Source of the DNA: Pseudomonas helleri | GTDB lineage: Bacteria > Pseudomonadota > Gammaproteobacteria > Pseudomonadales > Pseudomonadaceae | Direction: 5' to 3' | NCBI RefSeq assembly: GCF_001043025.1 | Contig: NZ_JYLD01000016.1 | Span: 55,749-119,748 of the forward strand | Length of the DNA: 64,000 nt | Part shown: positions 25,172 to 33,863 of the stretch, one piece after another | How the letters are laid out: the number at the start of each line of letters is the position of its first letter | How positions within the stretch are numbered: position 1 is the first letter of the stretch | Made by a program: the position numbers and the translations under genes | Notes under the pieces: model-generated | Seen by the model: only the letters and a program-made list of their open reading frames with translations | Database searches by the model: none | What the model was told of the DNA's origin: nothing

Positions 25172-26681
25172 GCAGTGTTCTCCCTTCAGCGACCCGGCGG
25201 CGCAGCAGTAACGACGGCCGATAGCGGTCTTCGCCGTACGTGGCTTGCAGGTTGTGCAGCACCCGCAGCACATAGGCCGGGCCGATGGCGTCAGCCCAGG
25301 CCAGCGGACCTTGGGGGTAGTTGACGCCAGCGCGCATCGCCAGATCGATGTCAGCGGCTGAGGCCACGCCTTGTAGCAGCGCGTCGGCAGCCTCGTTGGC
25401 CAGCATGGTCACGGTGCGCAACACCGCCAGCGCCGGGGTGTCACTGAGCAGGCTGACGTGCAGCCCGGCCCGTTGCAGCAGCCCCACGCCTTGTTCAAAA
25501 GCCTGCGGATCGATACCGGCGGCGCAACTGATACCAATGCGCGTGGCCTGGCGGTAATCGAAGGCGAGGTCGAGCAATATCAGATTGCGCAGGCCGTCTT
25601 CCTGCGCCCGTTGGCACGCCATGCGCCCGTCACTCAGGGCCAGTACTGCATCGCCAACTCGCAGCAGGCCGCCCCCGTCACGGCGGATGACCTTCACGCC
25701 CTGGCCTTGCAAGCGGCTGAGCAGCGGTTGCGCAGCGCCCAGATCGCCCTCGACCACGCAGGTTTGCGGAGCTGGAGCATCGGGCAGGGTGCTGGGTCCG
25801 GGGCGTTCGGCCTGCTCGCTGTAGCAGTAGAAACCCTGACCGCTTTTGCGCCCCAAGCGTCCTGCGTCGACCAGCGCTTTTTGTGCCAGTGATGGCTGAA
25901 AGCGTGGGTCGCCATAATAGGCGTCGAACACCGAGCAGGTGACTGCGTAGTTGACGTCATGGCCGATCAGGTCGGTCAATTCAAAAGCGCCCATGGCGAA
26001 GCCACCGGTCTCACGCAGCAGCGCATCGAGCGTCGGGCAATCGGCTGCGCCTTCATGAAGCAGGCGCAGGCTTTCGGCGTAAAACGGCCGGGCGACACGG
26101 TTAACAATAAATCCGGGCGTGGAGCGCGTGTGCACCGGTTTTTTGCCCCAGGCCTTGGCGGTGTCGTACAAGCAGTCGGCGAGCGCCGGGTCGCTGGCCA
26201 CGCCACACACCACTTCTACCAGCGCCATGACCGGCGCCGGGTTGAAAAAATGCAGGCCGAGCAGGCGGTGCGGGTGCTTGAGTGGCGCGGCGATGGCTGT
26301 GATCGACAGTGACGAGGTGTTACTGGCGAATACGCACTGCGCACTGCACACGCTCTCCAACTGCACAAACAGCGCGCGCTTGGCCTCGAGGTTCTCGGCA
26401 ATGGCTTCGATGACCAATGCGCAGTCAGCCAGCGCTTGTACGTTTTCGACCGGGTGCAGGCGGGCGAGGGTGGCGTCTCGGGCTTCGGCGGCGAGCTTGC
26501 CGTTTTCGACGCGTTTGCCCAGTTGCCGATCGATGTGGTCAATGGCCTGGGCAGCAGCGCCCGGACGGTTATCCAGCAACAGCACCTGATGGCCGGCCTG
26601 CGCTGCGACCTGGGCGATCCCGGCGCCCATGGCCCCGGCGCCAATCACGCCGATGCGGGCATTGAGGTTGAGTGCGCTCAT
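25164..26681 (-). CDS. paaH: 3-hydroxyadipyl-CoA dehydrogenase PaaH
   Basis: A 505-residue NAD-dependent dehydrogenase of the 3-hydroxyacyl-CoA family. The N-terminal Rossmann motif GVIGAGAMGAGIAQVAAQAG is at about 9-28. The catalytic His/Glu region includes LGLHFFNPAPVMALVEVV, and the first C-terminal helical domain has TPGFIVNRVARPFY. A second dehydrogenase C-terminal domain (about 400-505) makes it longer than FadB-type single-domain enzymes, as usual for PaaH. It is 2 bases after paaG and overlaps paaI. Confidence 0.95.
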   Translation of the reverse strand: MSALNLNARIGVIGAGAMGAGIAQVAAQAGHQVLLLDNRPGAAAQAIDHIDRQLGKRVENGKLAAEARDATLARLHPVENVQALADCALVIEAIAENLEAKRALFVQLESVCSAQCVFASNTSSLSITAIAAPLKHPHRLLGLHFFNPAPVMALVEVVCGVASDPALADCLYDTAKAWGKKPVHTRSTPGFIVNRVARPFYAESLRLLHEGAADCPTLDALLRETGGFAMGAFELTDLIGHDVNYAVTCSVFDAYYGDPRFQPSLAQKALVDAGRLGRKSGQGFYCYSEQAERPGPSTLPDAPAPQTCVVEGDLGAAQPLLSRLQGQGVKVIRRDGGGLLRVGDAVLALSDGRMACQRAQEDGLRNLILLDLAFDYRQATRIGISCAAGIDPQAFEQGVGLLQRAGLHVSLLSDTPALAVLRTVTMLANEAADALLQGVASAADIDLAMRAGVNYPQGPLAWADAIGPAYVLRVLHNLQATYGEDRYRPSLLLRRRVAEGRTLHD

Positions 26682-26683
26682 GG

Positions 26684-27475
26684 CTAGCACCCCTTGAAAC
26701 GCGGGCTGCGTTTTTCCATGAAGGCGCTGACGCCTTCACGGTAATCGTCGCTGCGCCCGGCCAGGCGTTGCAGGTCTTTTTCCAGCTCCAATTGTTCATC
26801 GAAGGTGTTGCTCAGGCTGGCATTGAGGCTGCGCTTGATTAGTGCCAGGCCGTAGGTCGGTTGCGTGGCCAGGTGGCGGGCGAGGATCAGGGCTTCGTTG
26901 CGCAGTTCAGCATCGTCTACACAGCGGTAGATCAAACCCCATTGTTCCGCTTGTTCGGCGCTCAGTTTATTGCCCAGCAGGGCCAGAGCCTTGGCCCGGG
27001 CCATGCCGACCAGACGAGGCAAGGTCCAGGTGCCGCCGGAATCCGGGATCAGGCCGATTTTGCAGAACGCTTGAATAAAGCTGGCCGAACGCGCCGCCAG
27101 CACAAGGTCGCAGGCCAGCGGGATATTGGCCCCGGCCCCGGCCGCCACGCCATTTACGGCGCAAATCACCGGCATGGGCAGGTCGCGCAGTTGGCGGATC
27201 AGCGGGTTGTAGAATTTCTCGATGGACAGCCCCAGGTCCGGCACTTCGCTGCCGGGCGCCACATTGCGGTCGCTGAGGTCTTGCCCGGCGCAAAAGCCGC
27301 GGCCTTCACCGGTCAGCAGCAATACCCGCACTTCGGGGTTTTGCCGCACCTGTTTCAGGGCTTCCTTGACCTCGCCGTGCATCTGCGTGTTGAAGCTGTT
27401 GAGCTGCTCGGGGCGGTTGAGGCTGAGCAGCGCAACGCCGGCCTCAATGGAAAACACAATGTGTTCGAAAGTCAT
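26684..27475 (-). CDS. paaG: 1,2-epoxyphenylacetyl-CoA isomerase PaaG
   Basis: A 263-residue crotonase-family enzyme that turns ring-1,2-epoxyphenylacetyl-CoA into oxepin-CoA and can shift the double bond later in the pathway. The oxyanion hole motif is GRGFCAGQDLSDRN, and NGVAAGAGANIPLACDLVLA follows. The catalytic Asp is in IGLIPDSGGTWTLPRLVG, where hydratases such as PaaF have a Glu nearby. The start at 27475 (MTFEHIVFS) was preferred to a longer upstream frame that would run into the gap after paaF. Confidence 0.95.
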   Translation of the reverse strand: MTFEHIVFSIEAGVALLSLNRPEQLNSFNTQMHGEVKEALKQVRQNPEVRVLLLTGEGRGFCAGQDLSDRNVAPGSEVPDLGLSIEKFYNPLIRQLRDLPMPVICAVNGVAAGAGANIPLACDLVLAARSASFIQAFCKIGLIPDSGGTWTLPRLVGMARAKALALLGNKLSAEQAEQWGLIYRCVDDAELRNEALILARHLATQPTYGLALIKRSLNASLSNTFDEQLELEKDLQRLAGRSDDYREGVSAFMEKRSPRFKGC

Positions 27476-27515
27476 GGTCTTGATGCTCGCTTGAGTAGTC
27501 GTTCGAGTGCGCGGT

Positions 27516-28289
27516 TTATTCGCCGGTGAAGGCCGGTCGGCGCTTTTCCTGAAAGGCGCGGATGCCTTCGTCGCGGTCACGGGTGCCGGCCAGCAGGGTG
27601 AAGGCATGGCGCTCCAGGCGCAGACCGCTGGCAAGGTCAGTGTCCATTGCCTTGAGCAACGCCTCTTTGGCCAGACGCACGGCCAGCGGCGCCTTGGTGG
27701 CGATGCTGTGGGCGATGTGCAGGGCGCGTTCGACAGTGAATTCGGGCTGGGTCACTTCACTCACCAATCCTGAACGAAGGGCCTGGCGGGCGCTGATCGG
27801 TTCGCCCGTGAGGACCATTTGCATGGCCATCGACTTGCCCACGGCGCGCAGCAGACGCTGGGTGCCACCCGCGCCGGGCATGATCCCCAGGTTGATTTCC
27901 GGCTGGCCGAAGCGTGCGTCTTCACCCGCGATGATGATGTCGGCATGCATTGCCAGCTCGCAGCCACCGCCCAGGGCAAACCCGTTAACCGCTGCAATCA
28001 ACGGCTTGCTGAAACGAGTGAGGGTCTGCCAGGACGCCTGGCGCGGGTCGTCGAAGATGCCGACCAGATTGCGTTCGGCCATTTCGTTGATGTCGGCGCC
28101 TGCGGCAAAGGCCTTGGCGCTGCCGGTGATGACCACCGCGTGGGTGTTGCGATCGTTTTGCGCAGCGTTCAGTTCATCTGCCAGTTCGCCAAGCAATTGG
28201 GTGGTAAGGGCGTTCAAGGCTTGCGGGCGCTGCAAGGTAATCAAGCGCACGCCGGGCTCGATGAACTCGACGGCAAGGGTTAGTGGCAT
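27516..28289 (-). CDS. paaF: 2,3-dehydroadipyl-CoA hydratase PaaF
   Basis: A 257-residue crotonase-family hydratase. The oxyanion hole motif is SAKAFAAGADINEMAE. The two expected catalytic Glu residues lie in ALGGGCELAMHADIIIA and GQPEINLGIMPGAGGTQRL. It is the first gene of the paaFGHIJK run and starts at 28289. The 370-bp divergent region to paaY carries two candidate PaaX sites. Its product supplies PaaH with 3-hydroxyadipyl-CoA. Confidence 0.95.
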   Translation of the reverse strand: MPLTLAVEFIEPGVRLITLQRPQALNALTTQLLGELADELNAAQNDRNTHAVVITGSAKAFAAGADINEMAERNLVGIFDDPRQASWQTLTRFSKPLIAAVNGFALGGGCELAMHADIIIAGEDARFGQPEINLGIMPGAGGTQRLLRAVGKSMAMQMVLTGEPISARQALRSGLVSEVTQPEFTVERALHIAHSIATKAPLAVRLAKEALLKAMDTDLASGLRLERHAFTLLAGTRDRDEGIRAFQEKRRPAFTGE

Positions 28290-28380
28290 GGCGGATGCCC
28301 TCACGGTGCACGCTCGGCGGTCAGCCGGCTCATTATTGGATCGGCCTGAGGGGCCGGTTTTGCCCAAGTATAGCTTTTAC

Positions 28381-28452
28381 GTGATACACAAATGCAACGA
28401 TAAAATTAACTTAACGTGTCTTATTCTGTTGATTTGAGTTTTTGTGTAGCGC
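28381..28452. promoter_or_regulatory. Candidate PaaX operator, paaF side
   Basis: Half-site GTGATACACAAAT at 28381-28393 faces TTTTGTGTAGCGC near 28440-28452, an imperfect inverted repeat of the motif seen upstream of paaA, with a spacer about one helical turn longer. It lies about 90 bp upstream of the paaF start. Confidence 0.6.
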
Positions 28453-28547
28453 TTTTTAATGAGGGCTTATGACCTGAGAGCCGCGATTTTATGCGCTTTA
28501 AAGGCGTTGTATGGCCGATTTTACGAGGTTGCTGGTGAGAGGTTTTT

Positions 28548-28600
28548 AAGTGATACGCTTTTTTGTAAATTGTGATTACAAAAGTGATGTGATACAAAAT
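28548..28600. promoter_or_regulatory. Candidate PaaX operator, paaY-paaX side
   Basis: Two direct GTGATAC half-sites (28550 and 28589; the second is GTGATACAAAAT) flank a perfect inverted repeat TTTTGTAA, 7 bases, TTACAAAA (28561-28583). It is 60 bp upstream of paaY, so PaaX may control its own transcript. Confidence 0.6.
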
Positions 28601-28659
28601 GCCCGAACATTGGCATCGCTTTGCGAATACGCCAGGCACTGAGTCAAAAGGAAGCGTTC

Positions 28660-29256
28660 ATGACCTGTTACAGCCTCGATGGCCTGACCCCGGTGGTCGA
28701 TCCCACCGCCTATGTCCACCCTTCAGCGGTGCTGATCGGCGATGTGATCATTGGCCCGCATTGCTACGTCGGCCCGCTGGCGAGTTTGCGCGGTGATTTC
28801 GGGCGGATCGTGCTCGAAGAGGGCGCCAATCTTCAGGACACCTGCGTCATGCATGGTTTTCCGGACAGCGACACAGTCGTGGAGCGCAACGGCCACATCG
28901 GCCATGGCGCGGTTTTGCACGGCTGTCGGGTGGGCGCTGATGCGCTGGTGGGGATGAATGCCGTGGTGATGGACCATGCGCGCATCGGTGAGCGCTCATT
29001 TGTGTCGGCGGCGGCGTTCGTTAAAGCCGGTTTCGAGTGTCCGCCGCAGTCATTGGTCATGGGCACACCGGCCAGCGTCAAACGCACCCTCAGTGATGAA
29101 GAAGTGGCCTGGAAGCGCACCGGTACCCTTGAATATCAGCGCCTGGCCCAGCGTTGCCTGACGAAGATGCAAGAATGCGAGCCGCTTGGCGAAGCGGAGC
29201 CCGACCGGCCGCGTATCAGCGACAGCGGTTTGCGCCCCAAGCGCAGCGCCCAGTGA
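28660..29256 (+). CDS. paaY: PaaY hexapeptide-repeat thioesterase/carbonic anhydrase-like protein
   Basis: A 198-residue left-handed beta-helix protein. Hexapeptide repeats run from about residue 12 to 135 (for example AVLIGDVIIGPHCYVGPLAS and GHIGHGAVLHGCRVGADALV). The gamma-class carbonic-anhydrase-like His pair occurs in HGF and GHIGHGA. PaaY is reported to act as a thioesterase that protects the pathway from trapped CoA esters. The start at 28660 (MTCYSLDG) has AAAGGAAG just upstream. It is 55 bases from paaX and co-transcribed. Confidence 0.94.
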   Translation: MTCYSLDGLTPVVDPTAYVHPSAVLIGDVIIGPHCYVGPLASLRGDFGRIVLEEGANLQDTCVMHGFPDSDTVVERNGHIGHGAVLHGCRVGADALVGMNAVVMDHARIGERSFVSAAAFVKAGFECPPQSLVMGTPASVKRTLSDEEVAWKRTGTLEYQRLAQRCLTKMQECEPLGEAEPDRPRISDSGLRPKRSAQ

Positions 29257-29311
29257 ACTCTGGCGCCGAATTTTTCGGTATATTCCTTTCTTTTTTCAGC
29301 CCGGTACGTCC

Positions 29312-30235
29312 ATGTCGTCCCTGACCCCCTTGAATCAACTGATTACGCGCTTTCAGGAGCAAACGCCGATTCGCGCCAGTTCCCTGATCATCACCTTGTA
29401 CGGGGATGCCATTGAGCCCCATGGCGGAACGGTCTGGTTGGGGAGTTTGATTCAACTGCTCGAGCCTGTCGGGATCAATGAGCGGCTGATCCGCACGTCG
29501 ATCTTCCGCCTGACCAAGGAAGGCTGGCTGAGCGCCGAAAAAGTCGGCCGGCGCAGTTACTACAGCCTCACCGGTGCCGGGCGTCGGCGTTTCGACAAGG
29601 CGTTCAAGCGGGTCTACAGCTCGACCGTTCCGGCCTGGGATGGCTCATGGTGCCTGGTGATGCTCACGCAACTGGCTCAGGACAAGCGCAAACAAGTGCG
29701 CGAAGAGCTGGAGTGGCAAGGTTTTGGTGCAATTTCTCCGGTGCTGCTGGCCTGCCCGCGCAGTGATCGTGCCGACGTTAACGCGACCTTGGCCGACCTC
29801 GATGCCCAGGAAGACACCATTGTCTTCGAGACCACCGCGCAGGATGTAATGGCCTCCAAGGCCTTGCGTCTGCAGGTGCGTGAAAGCTGGAACATCGAGG
29901 AACTGGCGACCCATTACAGCGAGTTCATCAAGTTGTTCCGACCGCTCTGGCAAGCCCTGCGCGAGCAGGACAATTTGCTGCCGTGCGACTGCTTCCTGGC
30001 ACGTCTTCTGCTAGTGCATGAGTACCGTAAATTGCTGCTGCGTGACCCGCAGTTGCCAGACGAACTGCTGCCCGGCGACTGGGAGGGCCGGGCTGCACGA
30101 CAGCTGTGCCGAAATATCTACCGTTTGATCTTCGCCAAGGCGGAGGAGTGGTTGAACAGTGCACTGGAAACGGCCGATGGGCCGTTGCCGGATGTCGGAG
30201 AGAGTTTCTATCGGCGTTTTGGCGGGCTTAAATAA
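29312..30235 (+). CDS. paaX: Phenylacetate repressor PaaX
   Basis: A 307-residue GntR-like transcription repressor. The N-terminal winged helix (about 10-90) includes GGTVWLGSLIQLLEPVGINE and RTSIFRLTKEGWLSAEKVGR. The middle and C-terminal PaaX domains bind the inducer phenylacetyl-CoA. The start at 29312 (MSSLTPLNQLITRFQEQ) gives the usual family length of about 307-316. The longer frame to 29186 overlaps paaY in another frame and was rejected. The candidate operators at 21885, 28381 and 28548 are its likely targets. Confidence 0.95.
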   Translation: MSSLTPLNQLITRFQEQTPIRASSLIITLYGDAIEPHGGTVWLGSLIQLLEPVGINERLIRTSIFRLTKEGWLSAEKVGRRSYYSLTGAGRRRFDKAFKRVYSSTVPAWDGSWCLVMLTQLAQDKRKQVREELEWQGFGAISPVLLACPRSDRADVNATLADLDAQEDTIVFETTAQDVMASKALRLQVRESWNIEELATHYSEFIKLFRPLWQALREQDNLLPCDCFLARLLLVHEYRKLLLRDPQLPDELLPGDWEGRAARQLCRNIYRLIFAKAEEWLNSALETADGPLPDVGESFYRRFGGLK

Positions 30236-30318
30236 GCCGCCAACATCCCAGGAGAGTCGCTGTTCGTTTTAGCGTGGATCAACGTAGATAAAAACAATAA
30301 ACCTGCGTGAGGCCTCAC

Positions 30319-31233
30319 ATGAATTCTTCAATTGCACAGCGCCGTGACGGCTTCGATCAATGGATCCATCAGGTCAACCGCATCTGCGGCGCCTTCAGTG
30401 CGCAAACCTTGGGCGATGAGTTTTCCGGTCACATCCGTGAATACCAGAGCGGTGCACTCAAACTCAGCTTTGTCGATGCTTGTCAGGCGCGGCTGTACCG
30501 CACGCCGAAGGAAGTCGCAGCGAGCGAAGGCGGCAAGTACTTTGCGGTGTTCCAGCTTGACGGCAGCGCCTGCATGGCGCAGGGCGACAACCGGGTGTCG
30601 CTGTGCGCCGGTGACATCACCTTGATCGATGCCTCCCAGCCCAGTGATTTCACCTATCACGAAAACTCCCGCCAGTTGTCATTGATCCTGCCGCACCGGC
30701 TGATCGAGCAGTCCTTGCGTTATACCCCGGTCAAGTGCGGCCACTTGATCGGCGCGAAGTCACCCATTGCCACGTTGTCGCACCACTTAATACTGGACGC
30801 TGCGCGCCAGACCAACTTGAGCCAGCAGGAAAGCGAAGCGACCCTGGATGCCGTGATCAGCCTGCTGCGCCCGGCCATCAGCCAGAGTGAAGGCGTCGAC
30901 GATGTGCATGAGCGTATTTTTCGCAAGACCCTCGGCTATATCGATGAGCATATTCGCTCGGAAGACCTCTGCCCCGAACTGCTGGCGCGGGAGGTGGGGG
31001 TGTCGATGCGCGGGTTGTACCGGATGTTTGCCCGCAAGGGCCTGGTGGTTGCGCGCTATATCAAAAATCGCCGCCTTGACCTGTGTGCCGAATCCCTTCG
31101 TCAGTCGCGTACCGAACAGAAGTTGTCGGCACTGGGTTACTCGTGGGGGTTTTCCGATTCGAGCTACTTCTCTACCGCGTTCAAGTCGCGCTTTGGTATT
31201 TCGCCTGGTGAATACCGCAAGCAGTACGCCTGA
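30319..31233 (+). CDS. feaR: AraC-family activator FeaR
   Basis: A 304-residue AraC/XylS regulator. The N-terminal sensor region (about 1-185) is followed by two helix-turn-helix motifs near the C-terminus (LAREVGVSMRGLYRMFARKG and LGYSWGFSDSSYFSTAFKSR). The neighbours tynA and feaB identify it as FeaR, the activator of aromatic amine oxidation. The start at 30319 was chosen because GAGG lies 7 bases upstream; the in-frame GTG four codons earlier overlaps that ribosome site. It converges on tynA across a shared terminator. Confidence 0.92.
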   Translation: MNSSIAQRRDGFDQWIHQVNRICGAFSAQTLGDEFSGHIREYQSGALKLSFVDACQARLYRTPKEVAASEGGKYFAVFQLDGSACMAQGDNRVSLCAGDITLIDASQPSDFTYHENSRQLSLILPHRLIEQSLRYTPVKCGHLIGAKSPIATLSHHLILDAARQTNLSQQESEATLDAVISLLRPAISQSEGVDDVHERIFRKTLGYIDEHIRSEDLCPELLAREVGVSMRGLYRMFARKGLVVARYIKNRRLDLCAESLRQSRTEQKLSALGYSWGFSDSSYFSTAFKSRFGISPGEYRKQYA

Positions 31234-31240
31234 AACAACA

Positions 31241-31270
31241 ATGCCCCCGTCACCACGGTGACAGGGGCAT
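31241..31270. terminator. Bidirectional terminator between feaR and tynA
   Basis: Hairpin with arms ATGCCCCcGTCACC and GGTGACaGGGGCAT (one mismatch, 2-base loop) between convergent feaR and tynA. No clear T run follows on either side, so it may be inefficient. Confidence 0.65.
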
Positions 31271-31282
31271 GGCTTATACAGG

Positions 31283-33571
31283 TTATTTTGCCGTGTTGAG
31301 GTTCAGCGTCGGAGTCTCATCGAAGAAGTTCCACGGTTTCAACAGCACGTGTACCCACTCGGTCGGCATGATCGGCCATTCCTCGGCCCTGGCGATGTGG
31401 GTTGTACCGGTGGTGAGCCACACCACATTGTCGGTGTTTTCGATGGACTGGTTATCATGGGTGAACTGCCCCAGCCCGGTGTCGGTTTGCGAGCGGTTCG
31501 GGTATTTGCCTTCCGGGTACTTTTCGTCCGGGTTGTAGCGCGTCACCCAGAGTTGTTTGTCCATGAAGCTCAAGCGGTGGTAGAGCCATTCGTCCTTGCC
31601 GAAGTTGGCGCCCTTGGCCACCGGGTGAGTGCCACCGGCATACGGGATCAGTTGGTAGGACACGGGGTTGCCGACTTTGTTTTCCTTATTAAGGTTGCTC
31701 AGCAGGCGCACGGTCGACGGGTCGAATTTTTGTGCAGCTTGCTGTTCGGTGCTGACCACCCGCTGTTCGGTCTGCATGGTGCTGGTGCGGGGGCCGCCGC
31801 GGTCGTTTGGCGCGATGACCGGGTTTATTTCGACCAGTGAGTTGTTTTCCCCGTCTATGTCCATGTCCAGGCGAAAGTTATAGATGTGCTGGTGGGTGGT
31901 GCCGACGATGTTGTGGTCGATCAGGGTGCCGTAGCGAGTGTCTTCCTTGGCGGTTGCTTCATGCATGGTTTTACTTTTCACGCCCTTGACCGCTTCGATA
32001 CCCGTAGCGCCTACGTCGATGCCAATGGTGCCGTTCTGCTGCAAGACCCAGTCGAAGATGTAGTCGTAGTTGCCCACGGTGCTGATCCAGCGGATCACCA
32101 ATTCACGCCGCTCGGCACTCAGGTTGGGCTGGCCCATTTCCTGGTGTTTGTATTCTGGACCGGCGTAACGTTCGAACACAGCGAGGGCGTGAGGGATTGT
32201 GGTGGGTGCACCGGTGTAATCAGCAATGGTTGCATCCAGCAGCACGGCATTTTGCGGAGCGTCTTTACCACGGGCAATCGGCGAGGTGAGCGTGCCCATG
32301 CCGTAGTCGCCCGAATCCAGATACGCCTTGAAGTACCAGCCTGCGTCCGGGTCCCCGTACGGCACGATCATGCCGCCCAGGTTGCCCTCGTACATGATTT
32401 TGCGTTTATTGCCCTTGTCGTCATAAGTGACGGTAGACAGGATCGGCCCGACCCGCGAGTCGAGACGCACGTGCAAGTCCCAGTTCTGCCAATGAATGCT
32501 GTTGCCGGTAATGGTGTAGTTCTTGCCCTCCGGCTCGATGATCTCTAGCGGTTTTAGCGCGACGCTTTTGCGATCGCGACCATCGTAGGGGGTGGCTTTT
32601 ATGGGGACCGGAATCACTCCTCCATCCTCGACCTTGATGAGTTTCTTTTGCTCCAGGTCGACCACCGCGACCAGCCCTTCGATCGGATGGGCCCAGTAGT
32701 TGCCGTCACCAACATCGAGGTAGCTGACGATTTTCAGCAGGCGCTTGTCTTGGGTCAGACCGTCCTTGCCGTCGAAATAGCCCACGGTGAGGGGTGTCGT
32801 CACCACTTTTTTAATGTCAGTGATGCCACGTTTGGCCAGCGCCTGGGCGTATTCGGGGCTGGTATCGATCACGGATTGCACGGTGGCAAAGTCGTCCAGC
32901 AGCACCATGCCGTGAGCGCCTTCAATGGGCTTCCACGACAACAGGGTTTTGCTGTCCAGGTCGACCTGGCCTTCAATCACGTGCTTTCCGTCCAGTACCA
33001 CGATATTGGCCTGGCGCGGCTGCGCAGGTTTTTGCCCGGTGTAGATGAAATTCCACACCTGGTCCTTGGGCGGGGTATGCACCGAGATTTCGGTGAAACG
33101 CAAACCCGGTTTGTAGTGCCCGGATGTCTTGATGATCTCGACCGCAGTGTTGATCTCATCCGCGCTCAGCGGGTTGAGCGGGCTGGGGCGGGTTTCGATG
33201 ACAAATGTTTTGTCCAGACCGGACTGGAACACCTGGTTGATAAAGTCTTTGGACATGAACGCCGTCTTGCCCTTGAACACCACTGGCACCGTCAACTCCA
33301 TGCGCTTGCCGTTGAGCACGGCGACTTTGCTGTCGGGTTTCACCTTGAGGTAGGCGCCGTCCTTGGCAATCACGAACACATCGGCGTAATCGTCCCATTT
33401 GACGGTGGCGCCAAACGCTTCAAGGGTTGACTGCAGCGGCACCATTTCGGCGGCGCCGCCATGGGCGTGGGCGTTGGACTGCAAACCGGGCAGGCCTAAG
33501 GTACCCAGGGCAATGGCCAGTGCGAGTCGGGCCAGGGGCGTTCGTTTGAGCAAAGCGGCGGGCGAAAGCAT
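31283..33571 (-). CDS. tynA: Periplasmic copper amine oxidase TynA
   Basis: A 762-residue exported topaquinone enzyme oxidising phenylethylamine and tyramine to aldehydes with release of ammonia and hydrogen peroxide. The signal peptide ends near AHAHG (36). An N-terminal D1 domain (about 42-125) is present, as in E. coli. Tyr502 in GNYDYIF is the topaquinone precursor, Asp419 in YLDSGDYG is the expected base, and copper ligands are His560 and His562 (TTHQHIYN) plus the His of GTTHIARAEEW. The sequence is very close to E. coli TynA over the catalytic domain. It is divergent from feaB. Confidence 0.97.
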   Translation of the reverse strand: MLSPAALLKRTPLARLALAIALGTLGLPGLQSNAHAHGGAAEMVPLQSTLEAFGATVKWDDYADVFVIAKDGAYLKVKPDSKVAVLNGKRMELTVPVVFKGKTAFMSKDFINQVFQSGLDKTFVIETRPSPLNPLSADEINTAVEIIKTSGHYKPGLRFTEISVHTPPKDQVWNFIYTGQKPAQPRQANIVVLDGKHVIEGQVDLDSKTLLSWKPIEGAHGMVLLDDFATVQSVIDTSPEYAQALAKRGITDIKKVVTTPLTVGYFDGKDGLTQDKRLLKIVSYLDVGDGNYWAHPIEGLVAVVDLEQKKLIKVEDGGVIPVPIKATPYDGRDRKSVALKPLEIIEPEGKNYTITGNSIHWQNWDLHVRLDSRVGPILSTVTYDDKGNKRKIMYEGNLGGMIVPYGDPDAGWYFKAYLDSGDYGMGTLTSPIARGKDAPQNAVLLDATIADYTGAPTTIPHALAVFERYAGPEYKHQEMGQPNLSAERRELVIRWISTVGNYDYIFDWVLQQNGTIGIDVGATGIEAVKGVKSKTMHEATAKEDTRYGTLIDHNIVGTTHQHIYNFRLDMDIDGENNSLVEINPVIAPNDRGGPRTSTMQTEQRVVSTEQQAAQKFDPSTVRLLSNLNKENKVGNPVSYQLIPYAGGTHPVAKGANFGKDEWLYHRLSFMDKQLWVTRYNPDEKYPEGKYPNRSQTDTGLGQFTHDNQSIENTDNVVWLTTGTTHIARAEEWPIMPTEWVHVLLKPWNFFDETPTLNLNTAK

Positions 33572-33739
33572 TTCTGATTTCCTTGAGGTAAACCGAGGAC
33601 AGTGTCAGGCAGCACTTTGCTACAGCGCGTGGAGGGATGCTTTTGGATTCTCGCCAAAATCCTTGTGCTGCGTGCCTGAATTGTCAGGCCGCCTTATTCG
33701 CAAATGTTGTTCTGCCTGCGATCCAGGTTGCGCAACGTT

Positions 33740-33776
33740 TGGCAAATCAGCCAATACAACTGGCACGCAGGGAAAA
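33740..33776 (+). promoter_or_regulatory. Tandem candidate FeaR boxes upstream of feaB
   Basis: Two direct copies of TGNCA-N8-AAA, the motif I recall for E. coli FeaR: TGGCA-N8-AAT at 33740-33755 and a perfect TGGCA-N8-AAA at 33761-33776. They are exactly 21 bp (two helical turns) apart and about 90 bp before the feaB start. I found no matching copy facing tynA. Confidence 0.6.
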
Positions 33777-33863
33777 CCCGGCTTGGCGTCGAGCATCGAC
33801 AATCGCGTCAACCTTGCCGGTCACAGTGAGCGGCTTGCAACTCAATTGAAAGAAAGGTGCTTT

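Noticed and set aside
33399..33863. N-terminal extension of feaB by about 155 codons
   Set aside because: The extension crosses the tynA signal peptide region and the divergent promoter, and aldehyde dehydrogenase homology begins at 33864.
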